Source: Sesamum alatum
Taxonomy: Eukaryota; Streptophyta; Magnoliopsida; Lamiales; Pedaliaceae
Direction: 5' to 3'
Assembly (NCBI GenBank): GCA_034509735.1
Contig: JACGWO010000010.1
Span: 14,645,193-14,709,192, forward strand
Length of the DNA stretch: 64,000 nt
Position numbers and translations under genes: made by a program. Under the pieces are notes generated by a model that saw only the letters and a list, made by a program, of their open reading frames with translations, did no database searches and had not been told where the DNA came from. This document shows positions 33,730-44,500 of this stretch, piece after piece (positions within the stretch are counted from its first letter, which is position 1; every line of letters begins with the position of its first letter).

Positions 33730-34493
33730 TGTAGACAAATAAAATTTCACGCTCCAATTAAATTGAGACAAATAATTTTGATATTTATCTCTTTCGAAAA
33801 TATAAATATTAAAGAGATAATGTCAAAATTGATCAATCATATCTTGTCAAATATGTAATGTATTTATCTCTTTAAATTAAATTATAAAGAGATAATACAA
33901 AAGGTGTTTAAGTTCACCATGACTCTACCTCTTTGACAGCTATATAAAGGGGTCCCTAGAGCTCATTCAAAACACACACATACAATTGAAGATACAAGCA
34001 AGAGAGCATTCAAGAAGTCCCGAAATCCTCTCAAGTGCAAATCAAGGAAGATCCACGGCGTTCTAGGCAAGATTCAAGGTGTTCGTCACAGAAATCGTCC
34101 AAAGTCAGCGTTTAATTTGACAAAAAGTCCGAAGACCGGCGAATTAGCGTTATCAAGACAGAAGTCCACCTTGGCAGAAGATCAAAGTCTCAAATCCGCC
34201 AAGAAATATCCTAAATTCAAGTCAAATATCTCCAAGTTTATAGCATTTGATTCGGGAACAAGCCAACGACCCCTGAATTAACGTTATTCAAAGTCAAAGT
34301 CAATGTCAAAGGAGATCAAACGTCGAGTTTCACTTCCGAAGTTGCCAAAGTGAAAGATCACGCTCTTGAAGACAAGAATCAGAGGTTTCCAAGTAGAGAT
34401 TTCGCACCCACAGATATTCAATCAAATTCAAGAAATTTTATTTGTAATATTTTCTTGTTTCGATAAAGTCAGGAACATGAAAATCTATTTACA
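33730..34493 (+). repeat. 3' LTR of the minisatellite-bearing gypsy element
   Basis: 764 bp, high similarity to the 5' LTR. It is followed directly by the GCACC target duplication. Confidence 0.9.
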
Positions 34494-34611
34494 GCACCTT
34501 TAGCAACTATGAACATGACCTTTGCAGGTGCTCTAGTATAAATAGTTAACGAGTGATTGTTTATCGTCATTGTACGAATTTTTATCCTAAAAGAGAAATT
34601 GAATATGGTTG

Positions 34612-34914
34612 TGGACGATGAAATTACACTTTTAGTTCCACAGAATAAGGGTTTCAACACTCTTAGTCCTATGCTTTCTGGAATTTTTAAAATAGTCCCA
34701 ACATTGGTAAAACTAACATTTAGTCCCACGCTTTAGGAAATTTGCAAAATAGTTTTCAAAATTAGGAAAGCATAGCACATTTAGTCCCACAAATCCTGTA
34801 AAATAGAGGACTAAATGTGTTAGTTTTTTTTTAATGTTAGGACTATTTTGAAAATCCTATAAATCGGAGAACTAAATGTGTCGAGCCATATCCTATGGGA
34901 CTAAAAATATAACT
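34612..34914. repeat. Foldback element, TAGTCCCAC family
   Basis: The left arm has TTTTAGTTCCACAGAATAAG and CTAACATTTAGTCCCACG, and the right arm has the inverted CTAAATGTGTTAG and CCTATGGGACTAAAAA. It is noncoding, and open frames over it are shadows. Confidence 0.6.
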
Positions 34915-35024
34915 TTGCTGGTTGTGGACATAGTCCAACCATGTGAAATTTGTCGGTTGTGCTTTCATTTTTTCTTTCTTGTTTTTAGAAATATTTAGAA
35001 ATTCTGCCCTGTAATATAGGAAAA

Positions 35025-35335
35025 ATTGTATTTTTTTTTGTCCCATATATTAGTATCTTTTTCAATTGAATCCCATTTATTATGATTTCCTCAAATTGCA
35101 TTCCATAAGTTGAAAATTTTCTCAATATTAGTCTTCATATACATTTTTTGTCCAATAATTAGCCGAAAATCTACAAAAATGCTATTGGATTAGCTAATTA
35201 TTGGACATAAAATGCACGCCGGGACTAAAATTGAAAAAAAATTCAACTTATGAGATGTAATATAAGAAAATCGTAACAAATAAAACTAAATTGAAAATAA
35301 CCCTTAACGTATAGGATAAAAATATAATTTTCCCC
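35025..35335. repeat. Foldback element, TTTTTGTCCCATA family
   Basis: About 310 bp. The arms pair TTTTTTTTGTCCCATATATT with AACGTATAGGATAAAAATAT (imperfect), and the centre includes CCAATAATTAGCCGAAAATC against GATTAGCTAATTATTGGACA. It is noncoding. Confidence 0.6.
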
Positions 35336-35497
35336 TATAATTTACTAAAACTCTGTAACTGATCATTTCACCTGCTAACATGTGCCAGTGTAACAATAGC
35401 ACGAGTGCGTTCTTTCTGACGGTTGCAGCTTAGAATCTGTTGTGCATCAAATCAGCATAAAGCCTTGGGGTCAAAATTCCAAATCACTGGGTGATTC

Positions 35498-35880
35498 CAC
35501 TACAATAAAATGTATTTTAGATAACAAAATAATTGTAATGAATCGTCAACTTATCACAAAAATTAGGTATCTGGTAACAAAATATTAAAATTATTACAAT
35601 AAAATCGAATTACCGTAACAATCGTAATAATTCGTTACAATAAATGGAATGTCCTTACAAAAGATATTTATTTGTAACAAAAGAAAAAAAAATCGTTACG
35701 TAAAGTAAAACATGTCATGTATAAAAGTAATTATGACAAAACTATTATTTTTCTTGTAACAATATTTGAGTTGTCACAATAATTTTAATTGGTAACAAAA
35801 GAGTTTGTTACAAGAAATTTAAAAATTTTAGAAAAACAAAATTTGTTTTGGCGGTAAGACAAGGAGCCATTTTTCTTTCT
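35498..35880. mobile_element. CACTA-like terminus with GTAACAA motifs (partial)
   Basis: Begins CACTACAATAAAATG, then about 15 copies of GTAACAA or TTGTTAC-like motifs in both orientations over 380 bp, as in CACTA subterminal regions. I cannot see a matching right terminus, so this is probably a one-ended remnant. Confidence 0.45.
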
Positions 35881-36362
35881 CTATTTTTTTATATTTTATA
35901 AATAAATATATATATATATAATATTATAATTTATATTTTTTAGTTTTAAACTAGGGGTTCCATACGAGTCGAGCCGGCTCGCGAGGCTCGATTTCGAGCT
36001 CAACTCGAGCTCAACTCGAGCTCAAAAATTATAATTTATTTTTAAAATTTTTATATATATAACTTAATATTCAATACTTTATCAATTTTATACTCAAAAT
36101 TGACTATATATTTTAATTATTAATAAATATTACACATTTTATTTTGGATAATAATAAAGTATAGTAAGTTTATTTATACATTTAATCTTTATATATATAT
36201 ATAAGATTCAATCCACCTTCAAATAAAATAATATATATATGTATATATATACATATATAAATACATATAAGAGGGTTACAATTTGACAATGAACAGTGAA
36301 TTTTGTCTTCCAAGATATTACACTAAATATAAAACACCTATTTTACACTATTTTAAGTTAGA

Positions 36363-36903
36363 GATAATTACACCCCCTCCCCTGGGGTTTGGTGTAGTTA
36401 CACGTAGATCCCCTGTGCTTTGAAAAATTACATTTAGTACCCTTGAGGTTTGCTTCTGTCTAACAAATAGGCCCTTTCGTTAGTCAAAATTCATCAAATT
36501 TATTGTTGTCTGCCAAAAAACTGAATGAAATTTGATATTTACTATCGATTGACTTATTACGGATTTATTATAGATCAAACAAATTTTTTTATGATCAAAC
36601 CACCTTTATAAATCTTTAGACATTAGTGCATGTGAGGAGGTTTATCTTCACTGTTATAAGATTAGTTTAGTAAAAAAAAAATGTTTGACCTGCAATAAGT
36701 TAGTAATATATCAATCGAGGGTAAATATTGATTTTCATTCAGTTGTTTTGTTAATATCAACAAATTTGGTGAATTTTGACTAACGGAGGGACCTATTTGT
36801 TAGACAGAATTAAACCTTAGGGGTACTAAATGTAATTTTTCAAGCTATAGAGCGTCTACATGTAATTACACCAAACCTCAAGGGAGATGAGTGTAAGTAT
36901 CCT
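36363..36903. repeat. Foldback element, TAATTACAC family, copy 3
   Basis: About 540 bp, quasi-palindromic. The left arm CCCCTGGGGTTTGGTGTAGT and GTCTAACAAATAGGCCC pair with right-arm GGGACCTATTTGTTAGAC and TGTAATTACACCAAACCTCA. It is noncoding. Confidence 0.8.
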
Positions 36904-37005
36904 TTTAAGTTATCCCCAAAAATAAATCCAAACATACGCACTATTTCCAAAACATACTTACTTATCTCAAATTTTTCCACTCTATTTTCATAAAACTTAT
37001 GTTTT

Positions 37006-37537
37006 GGGATAATTCCACCGTCCTCCCCTGAGGTTTAGTATAATTACACGTAGACTTTCTGTAGTTTGGGAAATTCCATCTAGTATTCTTGATGTTTGCT
37101 TCTATCCAAAAAAATAGATCCCACCATTGGTCAAAATTCATGTAATTTGGTGATATTAAGAAAGAAAAATAAATGAAAATCCATAATTAGCCCCAATTGA
37201 CTTACTACTGACTTATTGAAGGTCAAAAAATCCCATCTGACCAAACTACCCTTATAAGGTTGAAAATGTAGCTTCTCACATGCATTAGCACATGTGAACA
37301 TGTATAGTTTGGTAACAAATGATTTATTTGACCTGAAAGAAGTCAATAATAAGCTAACCAGGGTTAAATATGGATTTTCATTCAATTTTTTTTGCTGATA
37401 TCAACAAATTACATGAATGTGAGATCTAGTTGTTAGATGAAACCAAACGTTAGGGATACTAGATATAATTTTCCAAATTACATGAGAATCCACGTGCAAC
37501 TACACTAAATCTGAATATAGGACGGTGAAATTTATCC
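37006..37537. repeat. Foldback element, TAATTACAC family, copy 4
   Basis: About 530 bp, only 100 bp from copy 3. It begins GGGATAATTCCACCGTCCTC and ends with the inverse (AGGACGGTGAAATTTATCC). It abuts the target duplication of the Mutator-like element. Confidence 0.8.
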
Positions 37538-37804
37538 TTATATTTCTTGCAAGGCTAAATTGCATTTTTTGCCCTGTATACTAGGGGGGTGACAAAACAA
37601 GGACCCTATATAAAGGGGTGGAAAATAGTACCCTACAATTTAATTTTTTTTGACAATTACAGGACTCCGACCATCGGAATTAGAAAAGTCACCAAAAATT
37701 AATGCCATGGACTAAAAGTAGGGTTTTTTGTTGGGGGCTTCTGCTGACATGACAATTCAATTAAAATTCAAATGCCAACTAAGCAAATGACTTGGAAAAA
37801 AAAT

Positions 37805-38415
37805 TTCGAACCTATGATTTCAGGGATCGCTCCACTCCTTGTGCAAACGCTCTTTGCAAGTCTCCTTCATTCTTGTGATGGCACCGAAAGGTCTTGTGGT
37901 AGAGCTACATAGAGGGCTGTATGTCGGGCGATAGAGTCGAACTCGGCCTACTACGGAAAATTTCCTCATTTCGCACACCGTCTGGGTAAATGGATCTTTG
38001 GCTACGGTTCATTCTAAATGGGTTGGAACCCTCTGGTCAAGGCAACCATAGCCAAAGAAAGAAAACCAAAAGAGCCGGTTCCGACCTTGAGGTCTATTCT
38101 TGTCTTTCCCCTTATGTACTGCCAAGCGAGATACAAGGAAACGCCTAACTTTGAACATAAATAATATCTATCACTCAACACCTTCTGACCGATAGATGGT
38201 CATGAACCTTTTTTTAGATTATTACGGAAAAAAAAAGAGTTGGCACCTGCCAATTCTTACTCCCGCCCTATAACTTGTAAGCCATTAAGTCAGTCCACTC
38301 GGATAGAAATTTGAAGGAAAAAAGGGAAGAGAGAAGGAAGGATTGGACTGGTGCTATAGTTTTCCCTTTTTCTAGAGGAGGATAGAAAAAGAGTATTGCG
38401 TCAGCCAATGATTAA
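37805..38415. other. Cargo resembling plant mitochondrial DNA
   Basis: About 610 bp of mixed, near-even composition that stands out from the AT-rich surroundings (phrases GGTCTTGTGGTAGAGCTACA, GTTCCGACCTTGAGGTCTAT, GGCACCTGCCAATTCTTACT). There is no open frame. In style it resembles intergenic mitochondrial DNA of flowering plants. This is my recognition only, unsupported by a search. It interrupts the left inverted-repeat arm. Confidence 0.45.
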
Positions 38416-38565
38416 TGAGTATAAAATGAATTTTGAATTTATATTATGCCTCAAAATGAATAAAATACACAACAAAAAATAAAATACATAAAATTATAAA
38501 AAATAAATTAGTATTTTATAGATAATTATATATTATTTACAAAATAACCTATAATAAACAAAAAT

Positions 38566-38893
38566 TCACCCCCCTGCCCCTCCATCCCCCCTACCCCCGT
38601 TCTCGCCCCCCAATCCACCCCCTCACCACCGTCGCCCAAAACGGGGCGACGACGAGGCCGACCAGCATCTGGGTGACCATCGTCGCCCAGTTGTTGTGCT
38701 GGGCGACGAACGTCGTCCAGCTACGCTCTAGCGGCAATGCCGTTTGCCTCTCCCTGCACGGGGCGGGTCCCCCCTTTTGTGGGGGGGGGGGGGGGGCGGA
38801 CGGGAAGGGGAGCGGCGCTGCGGAAGGGATGGATTTATGGGTGGGGGGCGGCGGAGGGGATGGGTTTGGGGGTGGCAGGGGGAGCAACTGGGC
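38566..38893. other. GC-rich cargo segment with a 16-G run
   Basis: Very GC-rich, with GGGCGACGA-type repeats and a run of 16 G at 38781-38796. Open frames in several frames are proline- or glycine-rich and look like by-products of composition. It might be a captured 5' exon or UTR of a host gene; no protein family is recognised. Confidence 0.45.
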
Positions 38894-39226
38894 CTTTTTC
38901 TTTAATTTTTATTATATAATAATTTTTTATAATTTATAATTATATACATAATATAAATTCATTTTACATCATTTTTTTCCAAGTCATTTTCTTATGGCGT
39001 CTGAATTTTAATTAAAATGCCATGTCATCAGAAGTCCCAAAAAAATCCTAGTTTTTAGTCCATGTCATCAATTTTCAGTCACTTTTGTAATTCCGGTGGC
39101 TGCAGTCCTATAATTGTCAAAAAACATTAAATTGTAGGGTACTATTTGCCACCCTTTATATAGGGTCCTTGTTTTGCCACCCCTCTAATATACGGGGCAG
39201 AAAATACAATTTAGCCTTTCTTGCAA

Positions 39227-40007
39227 CATAATTTGGATGTTAAGAAATCTCCATCAACGAACAAAAAATGTCTGAATTTGGAGAGGTTTACCGCTGCTCT
39301 GAATCTATGCATTGTTGCATAATTCTGGAGAACTGGAAACATAATTGTCTGGAAATTGACAACTACTTCTTATCCGACTTAAAGACAAACTTACAATAGG
39401 TGATTCGTACTGTTATTTATCAAACTTTGAAAAACTGCTTTAGGTATATATATAATACATATATCATAGAAGATAATAATTAATAGTATGGATAAGTTAC
39501 AACAAACTCTCCTGAAAATTGATATAATTATCTTCTCATTATTTGAAAAATTACATATACTCCTAATGTTTGATGAAATCATTTAATCCTTAGATATAAT
39601 CAACTTTTCCCTTGCTGTATTTTTTTCTTTTTTCTAAAAAATATTGAAGTGGATGGAAAAAATTTAAAAATTGTTAAAAAAAAATTATCCACTTGGTCCA
39701 TAAAAAAATTTCAAAAAATATAAAAAATAATCCACAAAGTATTTTAGTCAGTTAACCACAAAAAATGGATGAAAAATTGGAGATTAACGTATTGGGCTAG
39801 TTGTTAGACAACCACTAATCAGGGGGTATTGGTAATTTATCAAACAACGAGGTAGTATTTGTAATTATGCTAAACGTCAAAGGAGATCGTCGTACCGTAC
39901 CCTAATAGTAATTGTACAAAAATGAGGTCGACAAATATCGAGCATCGTTTGTTTATATACATGTGTATTGGGATGCAGTAGTTGAACAATGTGATGTCTA
40001 TCAAGAA
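39227..40007. other. Spacer with one degenerate foldback repeat
   Basis: No gene recognised. A foldback-like repeat at about 39489-39905 pairs GATAAGTTACAACAAACTC and CATATACTCCTAATGTTTG with right-arm phrases near 39840 (AACGAGGTAGTATTTGTAAT) and 39890 (GTACCGTACCCTA). Confidence 0.5.
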
Positions 40008-40529
40008 TAGGGATGACAATGAGGCGAGTATGGGGCGGGTTGGGATGGACTCGAGACCCACCCTGCCAACTCCGCGACAGACCAGGGACTTGCCATGCCC
40101 CACCCCGCTACAATACCCATCGGACGGATCTAACTCGATAAATCTGGTTTTTTTATGCTGGGAAGAAAAAAAGAAAAATAGAGAAGCCACAGTAAATAGG
40201 GAAGCGGTAGCGAGATAAGCCAGGCAAGGTGAAGCGTGAAAAAGAAGACTGATAATGAAGAATGAAAAGCAGAGAAGAAAGATGGTGAGGAAAAGATGGA
40301 GTTGGTGAGAGAGAGAGCTTGGGGGCGGCTGGGGAAATAGCAATCGGAAGGGTAGGATTAGGGCAAATTTACTTATATATTTATATATAAAATTAAAAAA
40401 AATAATGTATCGGGGTAGGTCTTTATGGACCGAGACATGTCCCCAACCCTAGTTTTTAGACTCGAACCCGCCCTTAGGAATGGGTTCACGGCGATTTTTT
40501 TGCGGGTTCGAGTCCAATTGCCATCCCTA
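40008..40529. mobile_element. Non-autonomous hAT-like element, TAGGGATGACAAT family
   Basis: 522 bp. Ends TAGGGATGACAAT and, inverted right, TAGGGATGGCAATTGGAC. It is flanked by an 8-bp duplication ATCAAGAA or ATCATGAA (40000-40007 and 40530-40537, one mismatch). The arms contain GGGGCGGGTTGGG and GCGGGTTCGAGTCC. The open frames on it are not genes. Confidence 0.8.
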
Positions 40530-40902
40530 ATCATGAACATAGGCTATGAGAAGCACTCATGCAAAATCCTATGTAGTTCGGTCTAAATTCTTGCAGAATA
40601 AACTCGTAACTGGTTTTCAATAGACCTAATGATCTAGTTTCTTTCATCTTCATAGGAAACTCAATACTTCTCCATTGTCTTCTTGGCTTCTGGAATGGGT
40701 AGACTAATTGCAAAAATCTCCAGAGTTTTACATAGTTGATCAAGTAGTATGCTCTTCCAATATGCTGGTAACATTGTTGTTTGCTTACTGATATATACAC
40801 GTATATGGAAAATACAACAACTTTGTTCAGGCCTGATAAAGGAAATTTGCCTCATTTTCCAATAATAGAATATATATATATATACATTTTATTCAGTACT
40901 CG
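40530..40902. other. Spacer, no recognised gene
   Basis: Moderate-complexity sequence with an 89-codon open frame on the minus strand (40531-40800) that I do not recognise. It may be a remnant of low-copy DNA. It ends at the LINE insertion point, with a short AT microsatellite at 40871-40884. Confidence 0.35.
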
Positions 40903-41545
40903 TTTTTTTTTTTTAATTAAACCACCATTAGGTAGGGAAGAGCTTTTCGGGTTCCCCATCCCTTCTATATTAAAAGAAAAAAAGGGGTCAATTTACAATA
41001 GGGAGAGCTACCTCCCTAAAGTATCTAAAAAAGCTATAAACAAGCAGTAGTAATTCCTTACATTTGTAGCAAAAAACATAAATAAGGTGTATTACTCCCT
41101 TACAAAGAATGTCCACAAAGGAGCCATTTTGGTTTGGATAATTGTATTGACTAGACAAAAAGGTTCTGTAGCATAGCCAATCAAACCAGAAGCACACCCA
41201 ACAGCTCAAAGATGTTAAATGACTCTGTAAGCAAATCATTCTAAACCAGACAAGAAAGCATGCAAATGATGCTCCGTAGGCCATACAAACAAATTCATAC
41301 CAGAAGCAGTTATGCATGTATTTCAGGAGAGGGCAACTCAGCAAAACAGTAGAAATATAGCAACACAGGTGGCGCCAAAATAGTACAATTAGTATCTAGG
41401 TAAATTGTAAAAAACCATGTTATGCATATCTAAAGCCAATAAGGTTGCTACCCTTTAAACACAGGTAGGGAGTGCCAATAGAGTCCAAGTGTATAATACC
41501 TGTAATGTGTCATCTTATCAGCTGGCCATTCAAAATGCCAAGTTG

Positions 41546-44500
41546 CTATTCAGTGCAGGCCAGATTAGCGAAATAGTCAGCAGCCCGATTACCTTCTCTA
41601 AGGATGTGCATGATGTAAGTGTTCATTTTCTTCATCAGGGCCCGAATTTTAGTCAGCGAATGTTGGAGATACCAAGGGCCAATCTAGGGTGAAGAGATCA
41701 ACTTCATGACATACTTAGCATCAGTTTCAATCCAAAAGTGGTGGAACCCCTTTTCAAAGCAGATTTGCAGTCCTCTAAGAAAAGCACTAATTTATGCTTG
41801 GTTGTTCGACGTAATCCCCAGGGGTTCAAAGAAGGCAAGAATGGGGCAGCCTATACTACCGCGAAGGATGCCTCCTACCCGAGAGGGTCTAAGGTTCCCT
41901 TTTGAAGCTCCATCAATATTCAGCTTAAGCCAACCTTCCTGGGACTTCCCCCAACATACAATTTGAGTATGTCTAGGAGTGATGGCGCGCTGGAAAGGGA
42001 TCCCCAGTATATAAGCAGCCAAGTGATCACCTTTAATATGCTCAGGCTTGAAGAGTTTGGCTTGGTAGTTTCTTTTAAGGTTCTCTAGAGTTCTGAAAAT
42101 GATATTATTAGCTTTGAAAGGGGTGTTTTCGTGTCTGTTCTTGTTTCTAAGCCGCCATATGTTCCAAAGGATCAGAGCAGGGACAATATCTCTGAGATGT
42201 GGTTGAGGTGAAGGCCTCTGTTTACAGGTCAGGAGAAAGGTTGAGATGTTATTAGTGTGAGGTAGGTGGATCTGAAATTTGCTAGCACATGTATTTCGAA
42301 CTTCATGAGCGCAGTTGCTATGTAACAAAAGGTAGGTTATAGTTTCAGTATCCTCACAACAGCAGCATTGAGAGGCAAGAACGATACCTTTTCATTGAAG
42401 TCTGTCATCTATAGGGATCCAGTCATTCACAAGGCGCCAAATGAATATGGAAATGGAAGGGGTTAGAATGGGAGACCAAAGAGTTTGAAATAGTGGGATT
42501 TGAGGCCTGTGGTCCCTGCTGTGATCCCAGGCTGAAGAGGAGGAAAAGGCACCGTGTGCGGTGAGTTTCCAGAACATGGTATCGTGGGAGTCAGAGGAGA
42601 TGAGGACATGCATGATCATGTCCACCAGGTTTTGAGGGAGGACCCGTTGGAGGTTGTGGGAGTCCCAATTCCCTTCTCTTCAAAATCTCTTGACTGATGT
42701 ATGGTCCAACCACTCAGAGCCTAGAAGAGACTGAAAAGGGCCCTCAAGCAGCCACGAGTCAAGCCAAAAGGAGATGTTGCCATCTCCAAGGCTCCAGAAG
42801 ATGTTGTTGTGGGCTTCCTGACGAATTTTACCAAGTCTCTTCCATGTAGGGGAGTCTTGGTTGGAGACTTTGGCTTTGGAGGGGGGGCGTTCTCTGCAAT
42901 ATTTGTTGAGGATAAATTTAGCCCAAAGGGAGTTATTGAGTCTCAATCTCCACCAGAGCTTGTAAGAGAAAGATGAGGTGACATCTCTCAAATCGCGGAT
43001 GCCAAGACCCCCTTCTTCAGTAGGGTAGCAGATGTTGTGCCACTTGGTCCAGTGAATTTTTTTCTGTGTCCCAAGGGATCCCCAGAAAAACTAGCAAATA
43101 GTTGTTCAATCTTTTGTTGGACTCCAATAGGAGGGTTGAGGACTTGGATCATGTACAAAGGCATACAAGAGAGAACACTTTTGATGAGCTGGAGCTTGCC
43201 ACCGTAGGACAAGTGGTAGTGTTCCCACCCACTGATATGGGCCCTGACTTTGTCCACAAGAGGTTCATAGAGGATTTTCTTTTTGTGTCCCTTATAGAGG
43301 GGGGCACCTAGGTAGATTATGGGAAGATTTTTCATGTTAAAGCCAGTTATGTTTTTTATTCTGTGAGCAAGCAAGTTGGCTCTTTTTCCAGCAACAAAGA
43401 AGCTTTTAGAGTGGTTGATTCTCTGCCCAGAGTTAGCTTCAAAGTGCCTAAGGAACTGCATCAGGTTGATAAGGCTAGATTCATGATAATTGTTGAAAAG
43501 GATCACATCATCAGCACAGGCTAAATGAGTAATTGGTATGTCACTTTTGGTGTGAAACAACATGCTAGGATTGCTGGCAAAGAGGTGATCCAATCCTTTA
43601 GATAGAGCTTCAGCTGCAATGATGAACAAGGCAGGGGATAAAGGGTCCCCTTACCCAGTCCCTAGGATGATTTAAAGAAGCCAGATGTTTCTCCATTGAT
43701 CAGAACTATGAACCAACAGTTCTCAATGGCATTTGAAATGAGATGAAGGAATCTAGGAGGGAATCCCATGTTCTGAAGAACATAGTAAAGGAAGGGCCAC
43801 CTAACTCTGTCATAGGCCTTAGACATATCAAGTTTGATGAGGAGGTTACCTTTGTTGGTTTTAAGGTCAAGATGATGAACCATCTCCTCAGCCATTAAGA
43901 TGTTGTCCCTAATAGCCCTGCCCGAGACAAATCCACTTTGGGCAGGAGAGATGAGGTCAGACAGAAATTGAGACAGTTTAAGATACAAGAGTTTAGATAG
44001 AATTTTGTTGGTGACATTACAAGGAGAGATTGGTCTGAAATCACTCCAATTTTGAGGGGAATCTGCTTTAGGGATAAAGACAATGGATGTGGCAGTGAAG
44101 CTTCTAGGCATAGGGGTGCCACAGAAAAAATCTGTAACTACCTCCAAAACATCTGGGGAAATAATGTCCTAATATGATTGAAAGAAGGAGGATGGAAATC
44201 CGTCAGGGCCCGCAATGCTATCTTTATCAATGCTGAAGACAACATGTTTGATCTGCTCAATAGAAGGAGCGTTGCAAATGTTAAGGGCAGCATCAACACT
44301 AATCTTAGGGAAGTTGAAGGGGAAAGTGGGATCAGGGGCGGGGGAGGGGGGGTGTGGGGGGGGTGGATTTAGTAGTCAGGAGCTGTTTGAAAAAGGAGGT
44401 AACAGAATTTTTGGTAAGGCCAGGGTTGGTTATAACAGTATGATTGTCTTGGATGCTTAGGATTTTAAATTTGATTCTTTTTTTCTTTACAAGGGAATGG

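Larger units (their letters stand above)
30748..34493 (+). mobile_element. Non-autonomous Ty3-gypsy-type LTR element with a minisatellite in place of pol
   Basis: Direct LTRs (30748-31482 and 33730-34493) begin TGTAGACAAA and end TTTACA. They are flanked by an exact 5-bp target duplication GCACC (30743-30747 and 34494-34498). A primer-binding-site-like sequence (TTTTGGCATGCTCAGTGGGA) follows the 5' LTR. The 2.25-kb interior encodes only broken gag. From about 32690 to 33590 it is a tandem minisatellite, and no protease, reverse transcriptase, RNase H or integrase is present. Propagation would have needed a helper element. Confidence 0.9.
37553..39216. mobile_element. Mutator-like (Pack-MULE-type) element with long terminal inverted repeats and captured DNA
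   Basis: 1664-bp element whose ends GGCTAAATTGCATTTT and (inverted right) GGCTAAATTGTATTTT continue as terminal inverted repeats of about 245 bp (37553-37804 and 38964-39216), roughly 85% identical by eye. It is flanked by an exact 10-bp direct duplication TTTCTTGCAA (37543-37552 and 39217-39226), within the 8-11 bp range seen for Mutator-like elements. There is no transposase inside. The interior holds a GC-richer segment resembling organelle DNA (37805-38415), an AT-rich spacer, and a very GC-rich segment (38566-38893). Long inverted repeats plus foreign cargo match the Pack-MULE pattern. Confidence 0.75.

Noticed and set aside
37805..38415. Plastid origin for the organelle-like cargo
   Set aside because: I recognise no plastid gene or rRNA or tRNA in it. 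The style fits mitochondrial intergenic DNA better, but only a search can decide.
38591..38939. Proline- or glycine-rich open frames on both strands
   Set aside because: All arise from one GC-rich low-complexity stretch, with no domain pattern or conserved frame.
39982..40343. Open frames of 78 and 157 codons over the hAT-like element
   Set aside because: They span inverted-repeat arms of a MITE-like unit and have no protein-family pattern.
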